A DNA stretch of 7,600 nt. Source: Paracoccaceae bacterium (lineage in GTDB: Bacteria > Pseudomonadota > Alphaproteobacteria > Rhodobacterales > Rhodobacteraceae). The stretch's first letter is position 1. Each line of letters opens with the position of its first letter. The stretch lies in NCBI GenBank assembly GCA_013214715.1, contig JABSSB010000031.1, positions 13,011 through 20,610 of the forward strand, written 5' to 3'. Under the pieces are notes generated by a model that was not told where the DNA came from, made no database searches, and saw only the letters and a program-made list of their open reading frames with translations. Below, one piece after another: positions 1-5,583 of this stretch. A program made the position numbers and the translations under genes.

Positions 1-545
1 GCCAGCGGCGCATAGATCTCCATTGTTTCACGGGCTTTCTGCGCCTGCTTTTCTGCGCGCATCGACCGGATGGTGCGCATGTTGTGCAGCCGGTCGGCCA
101 GCTTGACCAGAATGACCCGCAAATCCTTCGACATGGCCATGAACAGCTTGCGGAAGTTTTCCGCCTGCTTCGTCTCGTGGCTCGAGAGTTGCAGATTGGT
201 CAGCTTGGTGACGCCATCAACCAGCATCGCCACCTCGTCGCCAAAAAGCTCGGCAACCTCGGTATAGGACGCTTTGGTGTCTTCGATTGTATCGTGCAGA
301 AGCGCGGTGATAATCGTCGCGTCATCAAGGCGCTGTTCGCTCAGAATTGCGGCGACGGCCACCGGATGGGTGAAATAGGGCTCGCCAGATTGGCGAAACT
401 GGCCGTCATGCATCCGCGCGCCGAATTCATAGGCGGCGCGGATACGCGTATCATTTGTCTTGGGGTTGTACGCGCGCACCAGTGCGACAAGATCATCTGC
501 CGTGATCTCGCGATCGGCGGCGCTGCCAATCGGGTGTTCCCCCAC
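1..545 (-). CDS. rsh: Bifunctional (p)ppGpp synthetase/hydrolase, RelA/SpoT family (Rsh), N-terminal part only
   Basis: This is the stringent-response enzyme that makes and hydrolyses (p)ppGpp. Only its first 181 codons are here; it reads leftward off the window, so the synthetase, TGS and ACT domains are not visible. The visible part is the HD hydrolase domain. Residues 57-61 read YFTHP (H60), residues 84-89 read HDTIED (the HD pair H84/D85 plus E88/D89), and residues 148-155 read KLADRLHN (D151). These are the metal-binding and hydrolase residues of SpoT-type enzymes, so the hydrolase half looks intact and the protein is probably bifunctional, as expected where an alphaproteobacterium has one long Rsh. 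The start is inferred as GTG at 545: an in-frame stop (the rpoZ stop) lies 12 bp upstream, and an AAAGGGG ribosome binding site precedes the GTG. It follows rpoZ by 12 bp and is probably cotranscribed with it. The gene could equally be named relA or spoT. Confidence 0.93.
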   Translation of the reverse strand, partial: MGEHPIGSAADREITADDLVALVRAYNPKTNDTRIRAAYEFGARMHDGQFRQSGEPYFTHPVAVAAILSEQRLDDATIITALLHDTIEDTKASYTEVAELFGDEVAMLVDGVTKLTNLQLSSHETKQAENFRKLFMAMSKDLRVILVKLADRLHNMRTIRSMRAEKQAQKARETMEIYAPL

Positions 546-552
546 GACGCGG

Positions 553-559
553 CCCCTTT
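553..559 (-). promoter_or_regulatory. Ribosome binding site for rsh, overlapping the rpoZ stop codon
   Basis: On the minus strand AAAGGGG lies 7 bases before the GTG at 545 and shares bases with the TAA stop of rpoZ (558-560). It supports the GTG start, since no ATG lies between the stop and the conserved HD domain before residue 45. The overlap suggests that ribosomes finishing rpoZ could help start rsh. Confidence 0.5.
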
Positions 560-911
560 AGCCCTGGCGCTGCGCCTCCAGCAATGCGCGCAGCAGCTTC
601 TCTTCGGACATGTCGTCATCGGCGGGCTTGTCATCATCCGCGCCCATCAGCAGAGCCATCTGATCATCTTCCGGCTCATCGACTTCGATCTGGTTCTGGT
701 TGCTTTCGATCAGGCGTTCCCGCAGCTCGTCCGAGCTTTGGGTTTCCTCGGCGATTTCACGCAGCGCAACGACCGGGTTCTTGTCATTGTCGCGATCCAC
801 CGTGATGGCGGCACCTGCGGACACTTCGCGGGCACGATGGGCGGCGAGCATCACAAGCTCAAAACGGTTGGGAACTTTGTCAACGCAGTCTTCGACCGTA
901 ACACGGGCCAT
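558..911 (-). CDS. rpoZ: DNA-directed RNA polymerase omega subunit
   Basis: This encodes the omega subunit, a small protein that helps fold and assemble the beta' subunit into core RNA polymerase; in some bacteria it also forms part of a ppGpp site on the enzyme. The 117-residue product begins MARVTVEDC and continues with KVPNRFELVMLAAHRAR (about residues 12-28), the conserved omega signature. It is longer than the roughly 90-residue E. coli protein because of an acidic C-terminal tail (about residues 77-105, rich in Asp and Glu) ending in a short predicted helix. Such tails are usual in alphaproteobacteria. The ATG at 911 has GGAG about 9 bases upstream. It lies 86 bp after folK and 12 bp before rsh. 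Pairing omega with the (p)ppGpp enzyme is a widely conserved arrangement. Confidence 0.96.
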   Translation of the reverse strand: MARVTVEDCVDKVPNRFELVMLAAHRAREVSAGAAITVDRDNDKNPVVALREIAEETQSSDELRERLIESNQNQIEVDEPEDDQMALLMGADDDKPADDDMSEEKLLRALLEAQRQG

Positions 912-997
912 CAGGCAATCTCCGAGAAGTTTAGAGGACGTCCAGAAAGCGCTTCCTTACAGGCGAATCTGTCCGGGGGCAAGCAGACTTTGCGTGC

Positions 998-1555
998 TTA
1001 CAATGGGCTGACCTCGTCGCGAGCCTCTGATGGCAAGGCGTTCAGCATGGCCCTCACGGTATGCCCGGTAACAGGGTGCATCCAGTTCGGCGCGATATCG
1101 GCCAGCGGAGCCAAGACGAAGGCGCGATCCTGAAGCCTTGGATGGGGCAGGATCAGTTGGTCTGGCGTGGTGGCGATCTGTTGGTCCAAAGGCAATGACC
1201 GCCATGTGGATTGCGTCTTTTGGTCGGGCAAGACAACCTGGTCACACGCGATCAGATCCAGATCCAGAACACGTTGACCCCAGCGTTGCACCCGTTCCCG
1301 CCCAAACTGCGCTTCGACAGCGTGCAGGTCAGCCAAAAGCGCATCAGGCGCCGCGTCACTGCGCAGTGTGATAGCTGCGTTCACATAATCTGGACCCGTG
1401 CCGGGGGGGAAACACGGGGTTCTGTAAAAGCGGCTGATGCGGCAGGCTGGGAGACCTCGCTGTGCAAGTGACGCAATTGCGGCGCCAAGTGTCGCTTTTG
1501 GGTCGTTTTCTTGCTGGGGTATGTTGGCTCCCAAGGCAACAAGGCAGGTATTCAT
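998..1555 (-). CDS. folK: 2-amino-4-hydroxy-6-hydroxymethyldihydropteridine diphosphokinase (HPPK)
   Basis: FolK transfers pyrophosphate from ATP to 6-hydroxymethyl-7,8-dihydropterin, the step before dihydropteroate synthase in folate synthesis; it is cytoplasmic. The 185-residue protein has LGAN at 8-11, SRFYRTP at 41-47, PDYVNAA at 55-61, FGRER at 84-88, and the family signature RWGQRVLDLDLI at 91-102, where D98 and D100 match the two magnesium-binding aspartates. ILPHPRLQDRAFVLAPL follows at 135-151. The stretch at about 105-133, between the signature and the PHP motif, is longer than in the 159-residue E. coli enzyme; I read this as a lineage insertion, not damage. The ATG at 1555 has AGGA about 10 bases upstream. 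It is the first gene of the leftward block and diverges from the NYN gene. Downstream lies an 86-bp gap before rpoZ, which could hold an extra promoter, though none is convincing. Confidence 0.95.
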   Translation of the reverse strand: MNTCLVALGANIPQQENDPKATLGAAIASLAQRGLPACRISRFYRTPCFPPGTGPDYVNAAITLRSDAAPDALLADLHAVEAQFGRERVQRWGQRVLDLDLIACDQVVLPDQKTQSTWRSLPLDQQIATTPDQLILPHPRLQDRAFVLAPLADIAPNWMHPVTGHTVRAMLNALPSEARDEVSPL

Positions 1556-1629
1556 GTGTTTTTGATCCTCGTAGCGGGGATTGCAACGTAACGCTCTTGC
1601 GACGCAGGCTCAAATAACTAAACTCGAGC

Positions 1630-1678
1630 CGATCGCCAAAGGCCTTGTGCCAACACTCACCACTCAAATTGGCGATCG
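1630..1678. repeat. Perfect 10-bp inverted repeat upstream of the NYN gene
   Basis: CGATCGCCAA at 1630-1639 is exactly complementary to TTGGCGATCG at 1669-1678, with 29 bases between. It ends 18 bases before the ATG at 1697, just ahead of the ribosome binding site. It could be a DNA operator with two half-sites or, if transcription starts near 1631, the stem of a 5' untranslated hairpin. There is no T-run after it, so a terminator is unlikely. Confidence 0.4.
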
Positions 1679-1683
1679 AATTT

Positions 1684-1690
1684 GAAAGGG
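1684..1690 (+). promoter_or_regulatory. Ribosome binding site that fixes the NYN gene start
   Basis: GAAAGGG ends 6 bases before the ATG at 1697. It overlaps the in-frame TTG at 1682, so that longer reading is unlikely to be the true start. Confidence 0.5.
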
Positions 1691-1696
1691 TACTGG

Positions 1697-2254
1697 ATGT
1701 TTTACAAAGACGAGCGGCTTGCGCTGTTCATCGATGGTTCCAATCTTTATGCAGCAGCAAAATCATTGGGCTTTGACATCGACTACAAATTGTTGCGGCA
1801 AGAGTTCATGCGCCGTGGCAAGTTGCTTCGCGCGTTCTATTACACAGCGCTGTTGGAAAATGACGAGTATTCGCCGATCCGGCCTCTGGTCGATTGGCTG
1901 CACTATAATGGCTTCACCATGGTGACCAAGCCGGCAAAGGAATACACCGACAGCATGGGTCGGCGCAAAGTGAAGGGCAACATGGACATCGAATTGACCG
2001 TCGATGCGATGGAGCTTGCGCCGCGCGTGGATCACATCGTGCTGTTTTCAGGCGATGGCGATTTTCGTCCGCTAGTGGCCTCGCTGCAAAGGCAGGGCGT
2101 CCGAGTATCGGTTGTGTCGACGATCCGCAGCCAGCCGCCGATGATTTCGGACGAGTTACGCCGTCAGGCCGACAATTTCATCGAACTCGAAGAGCTGCGC
2201 GATGTCATCGGTCGCCCACCGCGGGAGCCGCAGCCAGATCGCGACGTCGCCTGA
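1697..2254 (+). CDS. NYN domain protein (LabA/DUF88-like, PIN-like fold), putative RNase
   Basis: The 185-residue product is an NYN-domain protein, a PIN-like fold whose members are metal-dependent RNases or RNA-processing factors. No specific substrate can be assigned. Visible motifs: LALFIDGSNLY at 8-18 (D13 and N16, the first acidic site), NMDIELTVDAM at 95-105 (D97, E99, D103), and VLFSGDGDFRPLV at 115-127 (D120, D122). Together they form the acidic metal site, so the protein looks catalytically competent. The final segment, after about residue 160, is Arg/Pro/Glu-rich and probably flexible. I chose the ATG at 1697 over the TTG at 1682 because a ribosome binding site directly precedes it. 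The gene is transcribed away from folK, and ispH follows 97 bp later with its own structured leader. There is no partner gene suggesting a toxin-antitoxin pair, so a housekeeping RNA-turnover role is more likely, but that is inference. Confidence 0.88.
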   Translation: MFYKDERLALFIDGSNLYAAAKSLGFDIDYKLLRQEFMRRGKLLRAFYYTALLENDEYSPIRPLVDWLHYNGFTMVTKPAKEYTDSMGRRKVKGNMDIELTVDAMELAPRVDHIVLFSGDGDFRPLVASLQRQGVRVSVVSTIRSQPPMISDELRRQADNFIELEELRDVIGRPPREPQPDRDVA

Positions 2255-2261
2255 TCTGGCT
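2232..2261 (+). repeat. Hairpin spanning the NYN stop codon
   Basis: AGCCAGATC (2232-2240) pairs perfectly with GATCTGGCT (2253-2261). The 12-base loop contains GCGACGTCGC, which is itself self-complementary. The structure covers the TGA at 2252-2254. A T-run (2281-2285) comes 19 bases later, too far for a classic intrinsic terminator. A weaker stem, ACGGC/GCCGT (2272-2276 with 2286-2290), flanks the T-run. It may be a 3'-end or RNA-stability element. Confidence 0.35.
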
Positions 2262-2312
2262 CGTGCCAGAAACGGCTCGGTTTTTGCCGTGCCGATCCCT
2301 CTGGACCAAAGG

Positions 2313-2343
2313 CCTTGCCTGACATAGGTCTTGTCAGGCAAGG
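2313..2343 (+). promoter_or_regulatory. Perfect 12-bp hairpin covering the ispH ribosome binding site
   Basis: CCTTGCCTGACA (2313-2324) is exactly complementary to TGTCAGGCAAGG (2332-2343), with a 7-base loop. The right arm includes most of the AAGGAG ribosome binding site (2340-2345), which precedes the ATG at 2352. Folded RNA would hide this site, so the stem could restrain ispH translation until melted or bound by a factor. No T-run follows, which argues against a terminator. The pairing is seen directly; the regulatory role is inferred. Confidence 0.5.
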
Positions 2344-2351
2344 AGATACCC

Positions 2352-3302
2352 ATGACCAAAGCTCCGCTGACCCTGTATCTGGCTGCGCCGCGCGGCTTCT
2401 GCGCCGGTGTGGACCGGGCCATCAAGATTGTTGAAATGGCGCTCGAAAAATGGGGCGCGCCGGTCTATGTGCGCCACGAGATCGTTCATAACAAATTTGT
2501 CGTGGACGGGCTGCGCGACAAAGGCGCCATCTTCGTCGAAGAACTATCGGAATGCCCCGATGATCGTCCGGTCGTCTTTTCGGCGCATGGCGTGCCGAAA
2601 TCCGTCCCTGCGGAGGCGGCAAACCGCGAGATGCTGTTTGTCGATGCGACCTGCCCTCTGGTCAGCAAGGTCCATATCGAAGCGCAACGCCATTCCGATA
2701 ACGGCTTGCAGATGATCATGATTGGCCATGACGGCCATCCCGAAACGGTGGGCACGATGGGGCAACTGCCCGAAGGCGAGGTCTTACTGGTCGAAACGGT
2801 CGAAGACGTCGCCAAGGTTGCAGTGCGCGATCCTGAACGGCTGGCCTATGTGACGCAAACAACGCTGTCTGTCGATGATACTGCCGATATCGTTGCGGCT
2901 TTGCAGGCGCGGTTTCCCTCGATCGCGGGCCCACACAAAGAAGACATCTGCTATGCCACCACAAACCGGCAGGAAGCGGTCAAGGCGGTGGCGCCCAAGG
3001 CCGAGGCCCTGCTGGTGGTTGGGGCGCCCAATTCGTCCAATTCCAAACGGCTGGTCGAGGTCGGGCGCAAAGCCGGCTGCGACTATGCCCAACTGGTGCA
3101 GCGTGCCAAGGATATCGACTGGCGCGCGCTGGAGGGTGTGCGCAGCCTTGGCGTGACGGCGGGGGCCTCGGCTCCGCAGGTTTTGGTGGATGAGGTTATC
3201 GATGCGTTCCGGGACCGGTTTGATGTGACAGTGGAACTGGTCGAAACCGCCACCGAAAAGGTCGAGTTCAAAGTGCCGCGTGTGCTGCGGCAAACGGCCT
3301 GA
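2352..3302 (+). CDS. ispH: 4-hydroxy-3-methylbut-2-enyl diphosphate reductase
   Basis: IspH (LytB) is the iron-sulfur enzyme that ends the MEP pathway, reducing HMBPP to isopentenyl and dimethylallyl diphosphate, the precursors of quinones, carotenoids and undecaprenyl carriers. The 316-residue product is close to the usual length. The three cluster cysteines are C17 (PRGFCAGVDRA), C101 (DATCPLV) and C200 (EDICYATTNRQ). Substrate-site residues are present: H46 in HEIVHNKFVV, H79 in FSAHGVP, H129 and E131 in GHDGHPETVG, the VTQTTLSVDDT stretch near 167-177, and the SSNS motif in the C-terminal third. The ATG at 2352 is chosen because AAGGAG lies 6 bases before it and the conserved protein begins there; an upstream in-frame TTG at 2331 lies in the loop of the leader hairpin. 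The next gene starts 4 bp after its stop, so it heads a tight gene cluster. The leader hairpin is the only visible regulatory candidate. Confidence 0.97.
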   Translation: MTKAPLTLYLAAPRGFCAGVDRAIKIVEMALEKWGAPVYVRHEIVHNKFVVDGLRDKGAIFVEELSECPDDRPVVFSAHGVPKSVPAEAANREMLFVDATCPLVSKVHIEAQRHSDNGLQMIMIGHDGHPETVGTMGQLPEGEVLLVETVEDVAKVAVRDPERLAYVTQTTLSVDDTADIVAALQARFPSIAGPHKEDICYATTNRQEAVKAVAPKAEALLVVGAPNSSNSKRLVEVGRKAGCDYAQLVQRAKDIDWRALEGVRSLGVTAGASAPQVLVDEVIDAFRDRFDVTVELVETATEKVEFKVPRVLRQTA

Positions 3303-3306
3303 GGCT

Positions 3307-3759
3307 ATGGCTGTGATCCCCCGCGCGCCGTTTCTGCTGGGTCTGGCAGGTCTGATCCCATTTCTATGGGGCGCCTTGACGCTCCTTGTGCCGGGCCTGA
3401 CAGAATGGGGCACCGATGTGCTGGGACCGCGTTTCGTAGGGCCTTATGTGCAGCTGTTTTATGGCTCGGTGATCCTGAGTTTCATGTCTGGCGTATTGTG
3501 GGGCTTTGCCACAAAGACAGACGGCGCGCGTGCGGCCACGGGATATGCCTTGTCAGTGCTGCCCGCGCTTTGGGCGTTTTTCATGACCGGCGGCGGGCCG
3601 GTGTCGGCGGGAACCAATCTGATCTTTGGCTTTCTTGGTCTGTTGCTGCTGGATTTTGCCTTTTTCCGCTGGGGGCTGACGCCGGACTGGTGGATGCGTT
3701 TGCGCGTCCTTCTGACGACGGTGGTGGTTCTGTGTCTGTCCGTGGGGGTGATCTGGTGA
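3307..3759 (+). CDS. DUF3429 family inner-membrane protein
   Basis: The 150-residue product is very hydrophobic, with about five predicted membrane segments near residues 9-28, 48-67, 79-94, 103-120 and 131-149. The spacing and the YGSVILSFMSGVLWGF stretch (52-67) resemble the DUF3429 family, whose function is unknown. There is no enzyme motif or cleaved signal peptide. Residues 123-133 between the last two segments are polar, with a WW pair. The ATG at 3307 lies only 4 bp after the ispH stop; in-frame reading can be extended upstream to 3280, but that would overlap ispH and add a polar, non-conserved leader. Its stop overlaps the next start, so it is very likely translated together with ispH and the methyltransferase. 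A link to isoprenoid or membrane metabolism would be a guess. Confidence 0.8.
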   Translation: MAVIPRAPFLLGLAGLIPFLWGALTLLVPGLTEWGTDVLGPRFVGPYVQLFYGSVILSFMSGVLWGFATKTDGARAATGYALSVLPALWAFFMTGGGPVSAGTNLIFGFLGLLLLDFAFFRWGLTPDWWMRLRVLLTTVVVLCLSVGVIW

Positions 3760-4355
3760 GCGATCAGGAAACACTGAACGTCTATGCTGGTGCGGCGCGG
3801 CAATATGCTGATGGCTTTGCCAAGCCGACAGACACATGTCATGACCTAGATCTTGATGCCTTTGTCGCGGCCTTGCCCGAAAGCGCGCATGTGCTGGATC
3901 TGGGCTGTGGGCCCGGGCACTGGGCTGCGCGGCTGCGAGATCGTGACCTGACCGTGTCGGCCAGCGATGCCTCACCCGAGATGGTGGCGCTGGCGCGCGA
4001 GGATTTCGGAGTTGAGGCACAGATCGCCTCCTTCGAGGATCTGGATGAGGTGGCCGCCTATGACGGGGTCTGGGCGAATTTCAGCCTTCTGCACGCGCCG
4101 CGCCGCGCGTTTCCTGATCATCTTGCGCGGGTGCACAAAGCTTTGAAACCTCGCGGGATGTTCCATATCGGCATGAAGCTGGGCGAAAGCGAAGGCCGCG
4201 ACAAGCTGGGACGCTTTTACGCCTACTATGGCGAAGATGAGTTGATCGGTTTGCTGGAGCAGGCCGGGTTCACCACCTTGTCGAGCCGTCGTGGCAATGG
4301 GCAGGGGCTGGCGGGCGATGTGGAACCCTTTGTGGTGATCCTCGCCCATGCCTGA
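3756..4355 (+). CDS. Class I SAM-dependent methyltransferase, substrate unknown
   Basis: The 199-residue product has the Rossmann-type SAM-binding motif I, VLDLGCGPGH, at 46-55, an acidic residue after strand 2 (D71 in SASDASPEM) that should bind the ribose, and a motif IV-like stretch, YDGVWANFSLLHAP, in the middle. Later comes LARVHKALKPRGMFHI, typical of the Methyltransf_11/25 fold. The C-terminal GRFYAYYGEDELIGLLEQAGF is often seen in small-molecule methyltransferases of this class, but no substrate can be named. The start is GTG at 3756, whose GTGA overlaps the TGA of the DUF3429 gene by 4 bp. The same frame stays open back to 3366, but that part is only a shadow of the DUF3429 gene. The end overlaps rnhA by 8 bp. 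Both overlaps point to translational coupling. Confidence 0.86.
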   Translation: MSDQETLNVYAGAARQYADGFAKPTDTCHDLDLDAFVAALPESAHVLDLGCGPGHWAARLRDRDLTVSASDASPEMVALAREDFGVEAQIASFEDLDEVAAYDGVWANFSLLHAPRRAFPDHLARVHKALKPRGMFHIGMKLGESEGRDKLGRFYAYYGEDELIGLLEQAGFTTLSSRRGNGQGLAGDVEPFVVILAHA

Positions 4356-4800
4356 GCTTTTCGCCTATACCGACGGTGCCTGTTCCGGCAATCCGGGGCC
4401 GGGCGGCTGGGGCGTGCTGCTGCGCGCAATGGAGGGCGACGCCGTTGTGAAAGAGCGGGCTTTGTCGGGCGGCGAGCCTGCCACCACGAATAATCGCATG
4501 GAATTGCTGGCGGCGATCCACGCGCTGGAGTCCCTGTCGCGTGCGTCGCGGATCACGGTCGTGACCGACAGCGCCTATGTCAAAAACGGGGTGACGGGGT
4601 GGATCCATGGTTGGAAGCGCAACGGGTGGAAAACCGCTTCGAAAAAGCCGGTCAAGAATGCCGAGCTTTGGCAAAGGCTGGACGCGGCCCAGGCGCGTCA
4701 TGACGTGACCTGGGAATGGGTCAAAGGCCATGCAGGCCATCCGGAAAACGAACGCGCCGATGAGCTTGCGCGCGAAGGGATGGCCCCGTTCAAATCCTGA
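4348..4800 (+). CDS. rnhA: Ribonuclease HI
   Basis: RNase HI cuts the RNA strand of RNA/DNA hybrids, clearing R-loops and replication primers in the cytoplasm. The 150-residue protein is near the 155 residues of the E. coli enzyme. The full active site is visible: D9 (AYTDGACSGNPGPGGWG), E52 (NNRMELLAA), D74 (VVTDSAYV) and D138 (ENERADELA), plus the mobile catalytic histidine H128 in VKGHAGHPENER. The basic handle that binds the hybrid is also present around 85-103 (GWIHGWKRNGWKTASKKP). The ATG at 4348 lies inside the end of the methyltransferase gene, which is normal for this tightly packed cluster. It is the last gene of the rightward block; a palindrome-rich spacer follows before a convergent gene. 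Confidence 0.97.
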   Translation: MPELFAYTDGACSGNPGPGGWGVLLRAMEGDAVVKERALSGGEPATTNNRMELLAAIHALESLSRASRITVVTDSAYVKNGVTGWIHGWKRNGWKTASKKPVKNAELWQRLDAAQARHDVTWEWVKGHAGHPENERADELAREGMAPFKS

Positions 4801-4900
4801 GACACGGGGCGCTCCCGCGCCTCCCTTGCGCCGCCTGCGGCGACCGCCGGGACGCTTGGGCCCGGCGCCGCGTCCCTGCGGGCCGCGGCGCTGTTGCGCG
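4801..4900. terminator. GC-rich palindromic spacer between convergent genes; possible two-way terminator or extragenic repeat
   Basis: This 100-bp stretch between the stops of rnhA and the DUF2461 gene is packed with self-complementary segments. CGCCG/CGGCG (4829-4842, loop of 4), GGGACGC/GCGTCCC (4849-4855 with 4870-4876) and GCGCCGCG/CGCGGCGC (4865-4872 with 4884-4891) all pair perfectly, and the last two are mutually exclusive. There is no T-run on either strand, so a classic intrinsic terminator is not shown. The position and symmetry suggest a strong pause, a shared 3'-end structure, or a copy of a dispersed GC-rich intergenic repeat. Confidence 0.4.
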
Positions 4901-5560
4901 TTATATGCGGCCGAGCAGGCTCCAGACGGGCAGCGGTGCTTTGAATTGAGCATTGAGCGACGGCACAACACCCCGGTCCCGCCAGTCGTCAGGCAAGCTG
5001 GCTGACAGGGTCAGGCCCTTGCGTTTCAGCAGATCGCCATGAGGATGGTCAGGATCATAGGGTTTGGGGACGCGTTTCAGCGGCTCTGGCCCCCATGTGC
5101 CACTACCTGCCCCGATCATGTCATGCGCGGCATCCATTGCGTCGGTCAACTTATCCCCGTCGCGGTCGATGAAAGCGCGAAACCGTGTCAGGCATTCGCC
5201 CGGCGGGGTGATGACGCCCATGCCAAGGGTCAGATAATTGGGCGCGGATCCAAAGAACCACATTGGCCCATCCTCGCTACCTGATTGAGACCACATCATG
5301 TGCAGATGCGCGTTATAGGGCGCCTTGTCCTTGGAGAACCGCACATCGCGGTGGATGCGAAAAACCTTGGGCTTGTGGCGTTGACCGGTCAGCCGCCCCA
5401 GATCTTCGACGATCAGATCGGCCAGCAACTCCGCCGGCTTGCGGATGGTCGAGACATAGTGCGCCTTGCGCGGCTCATACCAGGCTTTGTTGTTGTTCTG
5501 CTTCAACTCGGTGAAGAACGCATTGGCGTCAACGATCAGAGCGGCAAACCCGTCGGGCAT
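4901..5560 (-). CDS. DUF2461 domain-containing protein (TIGR02453-like)
   Basis: The 219-residue product matches the DUF2461 family as I know it: an N-terminal AFFTELKQNNNKAWYE (14-29) and the hallmark RIHRDVRFSKDKAPYNAH (68-85), followed by Trp/Phe-rich strands (HMMWSQS, MWFFGSAP) and a C-terminal WRDRG region. The function is unknown; the conserved Arg, Asp and Lys residues in the hallmark suggest an enzyme or nucleotide-binding site, but that is not demonstrated. I chose the ATG at 5560 because AGGGAGGGG lies directly upstream; an in-frame ATG at 5614 would add 18 residues without family similarity and would begin inside an intergenic hairpin. It lies 64 bp downstream of fmt in the same direction, so it may be read through from the def-fmt cluster or have its own control. 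There are no membrane segments or signal peptide, so it is probably cytoplasmic. Confidence 0.83.
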   Translation of the reverse strand: MPDGFAALIVDANAFFTELKQNNNKAWYEPRKAHYVSTIRKPAELLADLIVEDLGRLTGQRHKPKVFRIHRDVRFSKDKAPYNAHLHMMWSQSGSEDGPMWFFGSAPNYLTLGMGVITPPGECLTRFRAFIDRDGDKLTDAMDAAHDMIGAGSGTWGPEPLKRVPKPYDPDHPHGDLLKRKGLTLSASLPDDWRDRGVVPSLNAQFKAPLPVWSLLGRI

Positions 5561-5562
5561 CG

Positions 5563-5571
5563 CCCCTCCCT
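5563..5571 (-). promoter_or_regulatory. Strong ribosome binding site for the DUF2461 gene
   Basis: AGGGAGGGG on the minus strand ends 2 bases before the ATG at 5560, with its GGAG core about 5 bases away. It decides the start in favour of 5560 over the upstream ATG at 5614. Confidence 0.5.
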
Positions 5572-5583
5572 GTCTTGTTGGAG

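Larger units (their letters stand above)
1556..1696. promoter_or_regulatory. Divergent control region between folK and the NYN gene
   Basis: These 141 bp separate two genes pointing away from each other, so promoters for both directions should lie here. On the plus strand TTGCGA (1597-1602) and TAAACT (1619-1624), 16 bp apart, each match the sigma-70 consensus at 4 of 6 positions and are a weak promoter candidate for the NYN gene. No clear minus-strand promoter was found for folK. The region also carries a 10-bp inverted repeat, listed separately. The promoter role follows from gene layout; the exact elements are guesses. Confidence 0.45.

Noticed and set aside
954..982. Possible sigma-70 promoter for rpoZ on the minus strand (TTGCCC, 17 bp, TAAGGA)
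   Set aside because: The -35 half matches at four positions, but the -10 half matches the consensus at only two, so it is no better than chance.
84..1133. Long plus-strand open frame of 349 codons
   Set aside because: It lies antisense to rsh, rpoZ and the end of folK, all of which have clear family motifs. Long antisense frames are expected in GC-rich coding DNA, and its translation shows no recognisable domain.
2313..2343. Intrinsic terminator between NYN and ispH
   Set aside because: The stem is strong but is followed by GAGATACC and not a T-run, and it overlaps the ispH ribosome binding site.
2784..3413. Minus-strand open frame of 209 codons inside ispH
   Set aside because: It is antisense to ispH and the start of the DUF3429 gene, with no recognisable motif; a shadow frame.
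3366..3755. N-terminal extension of the methyltransferase by 130 codons
   Set aside because: The extension overlaps the whole DUF3429 gene in another frame and has no family similarity; the GTG at 3756 overlapping the upstream stop is the natural start.
4270..4971. Minus-strand open frame of 233 codons over rnhA and the convergent spacer
   Set aside because: It is antisense to rnhA, and its N-terminal part is low-complexity Arg/Gly/Pro translated from the GC-rich palindromes.
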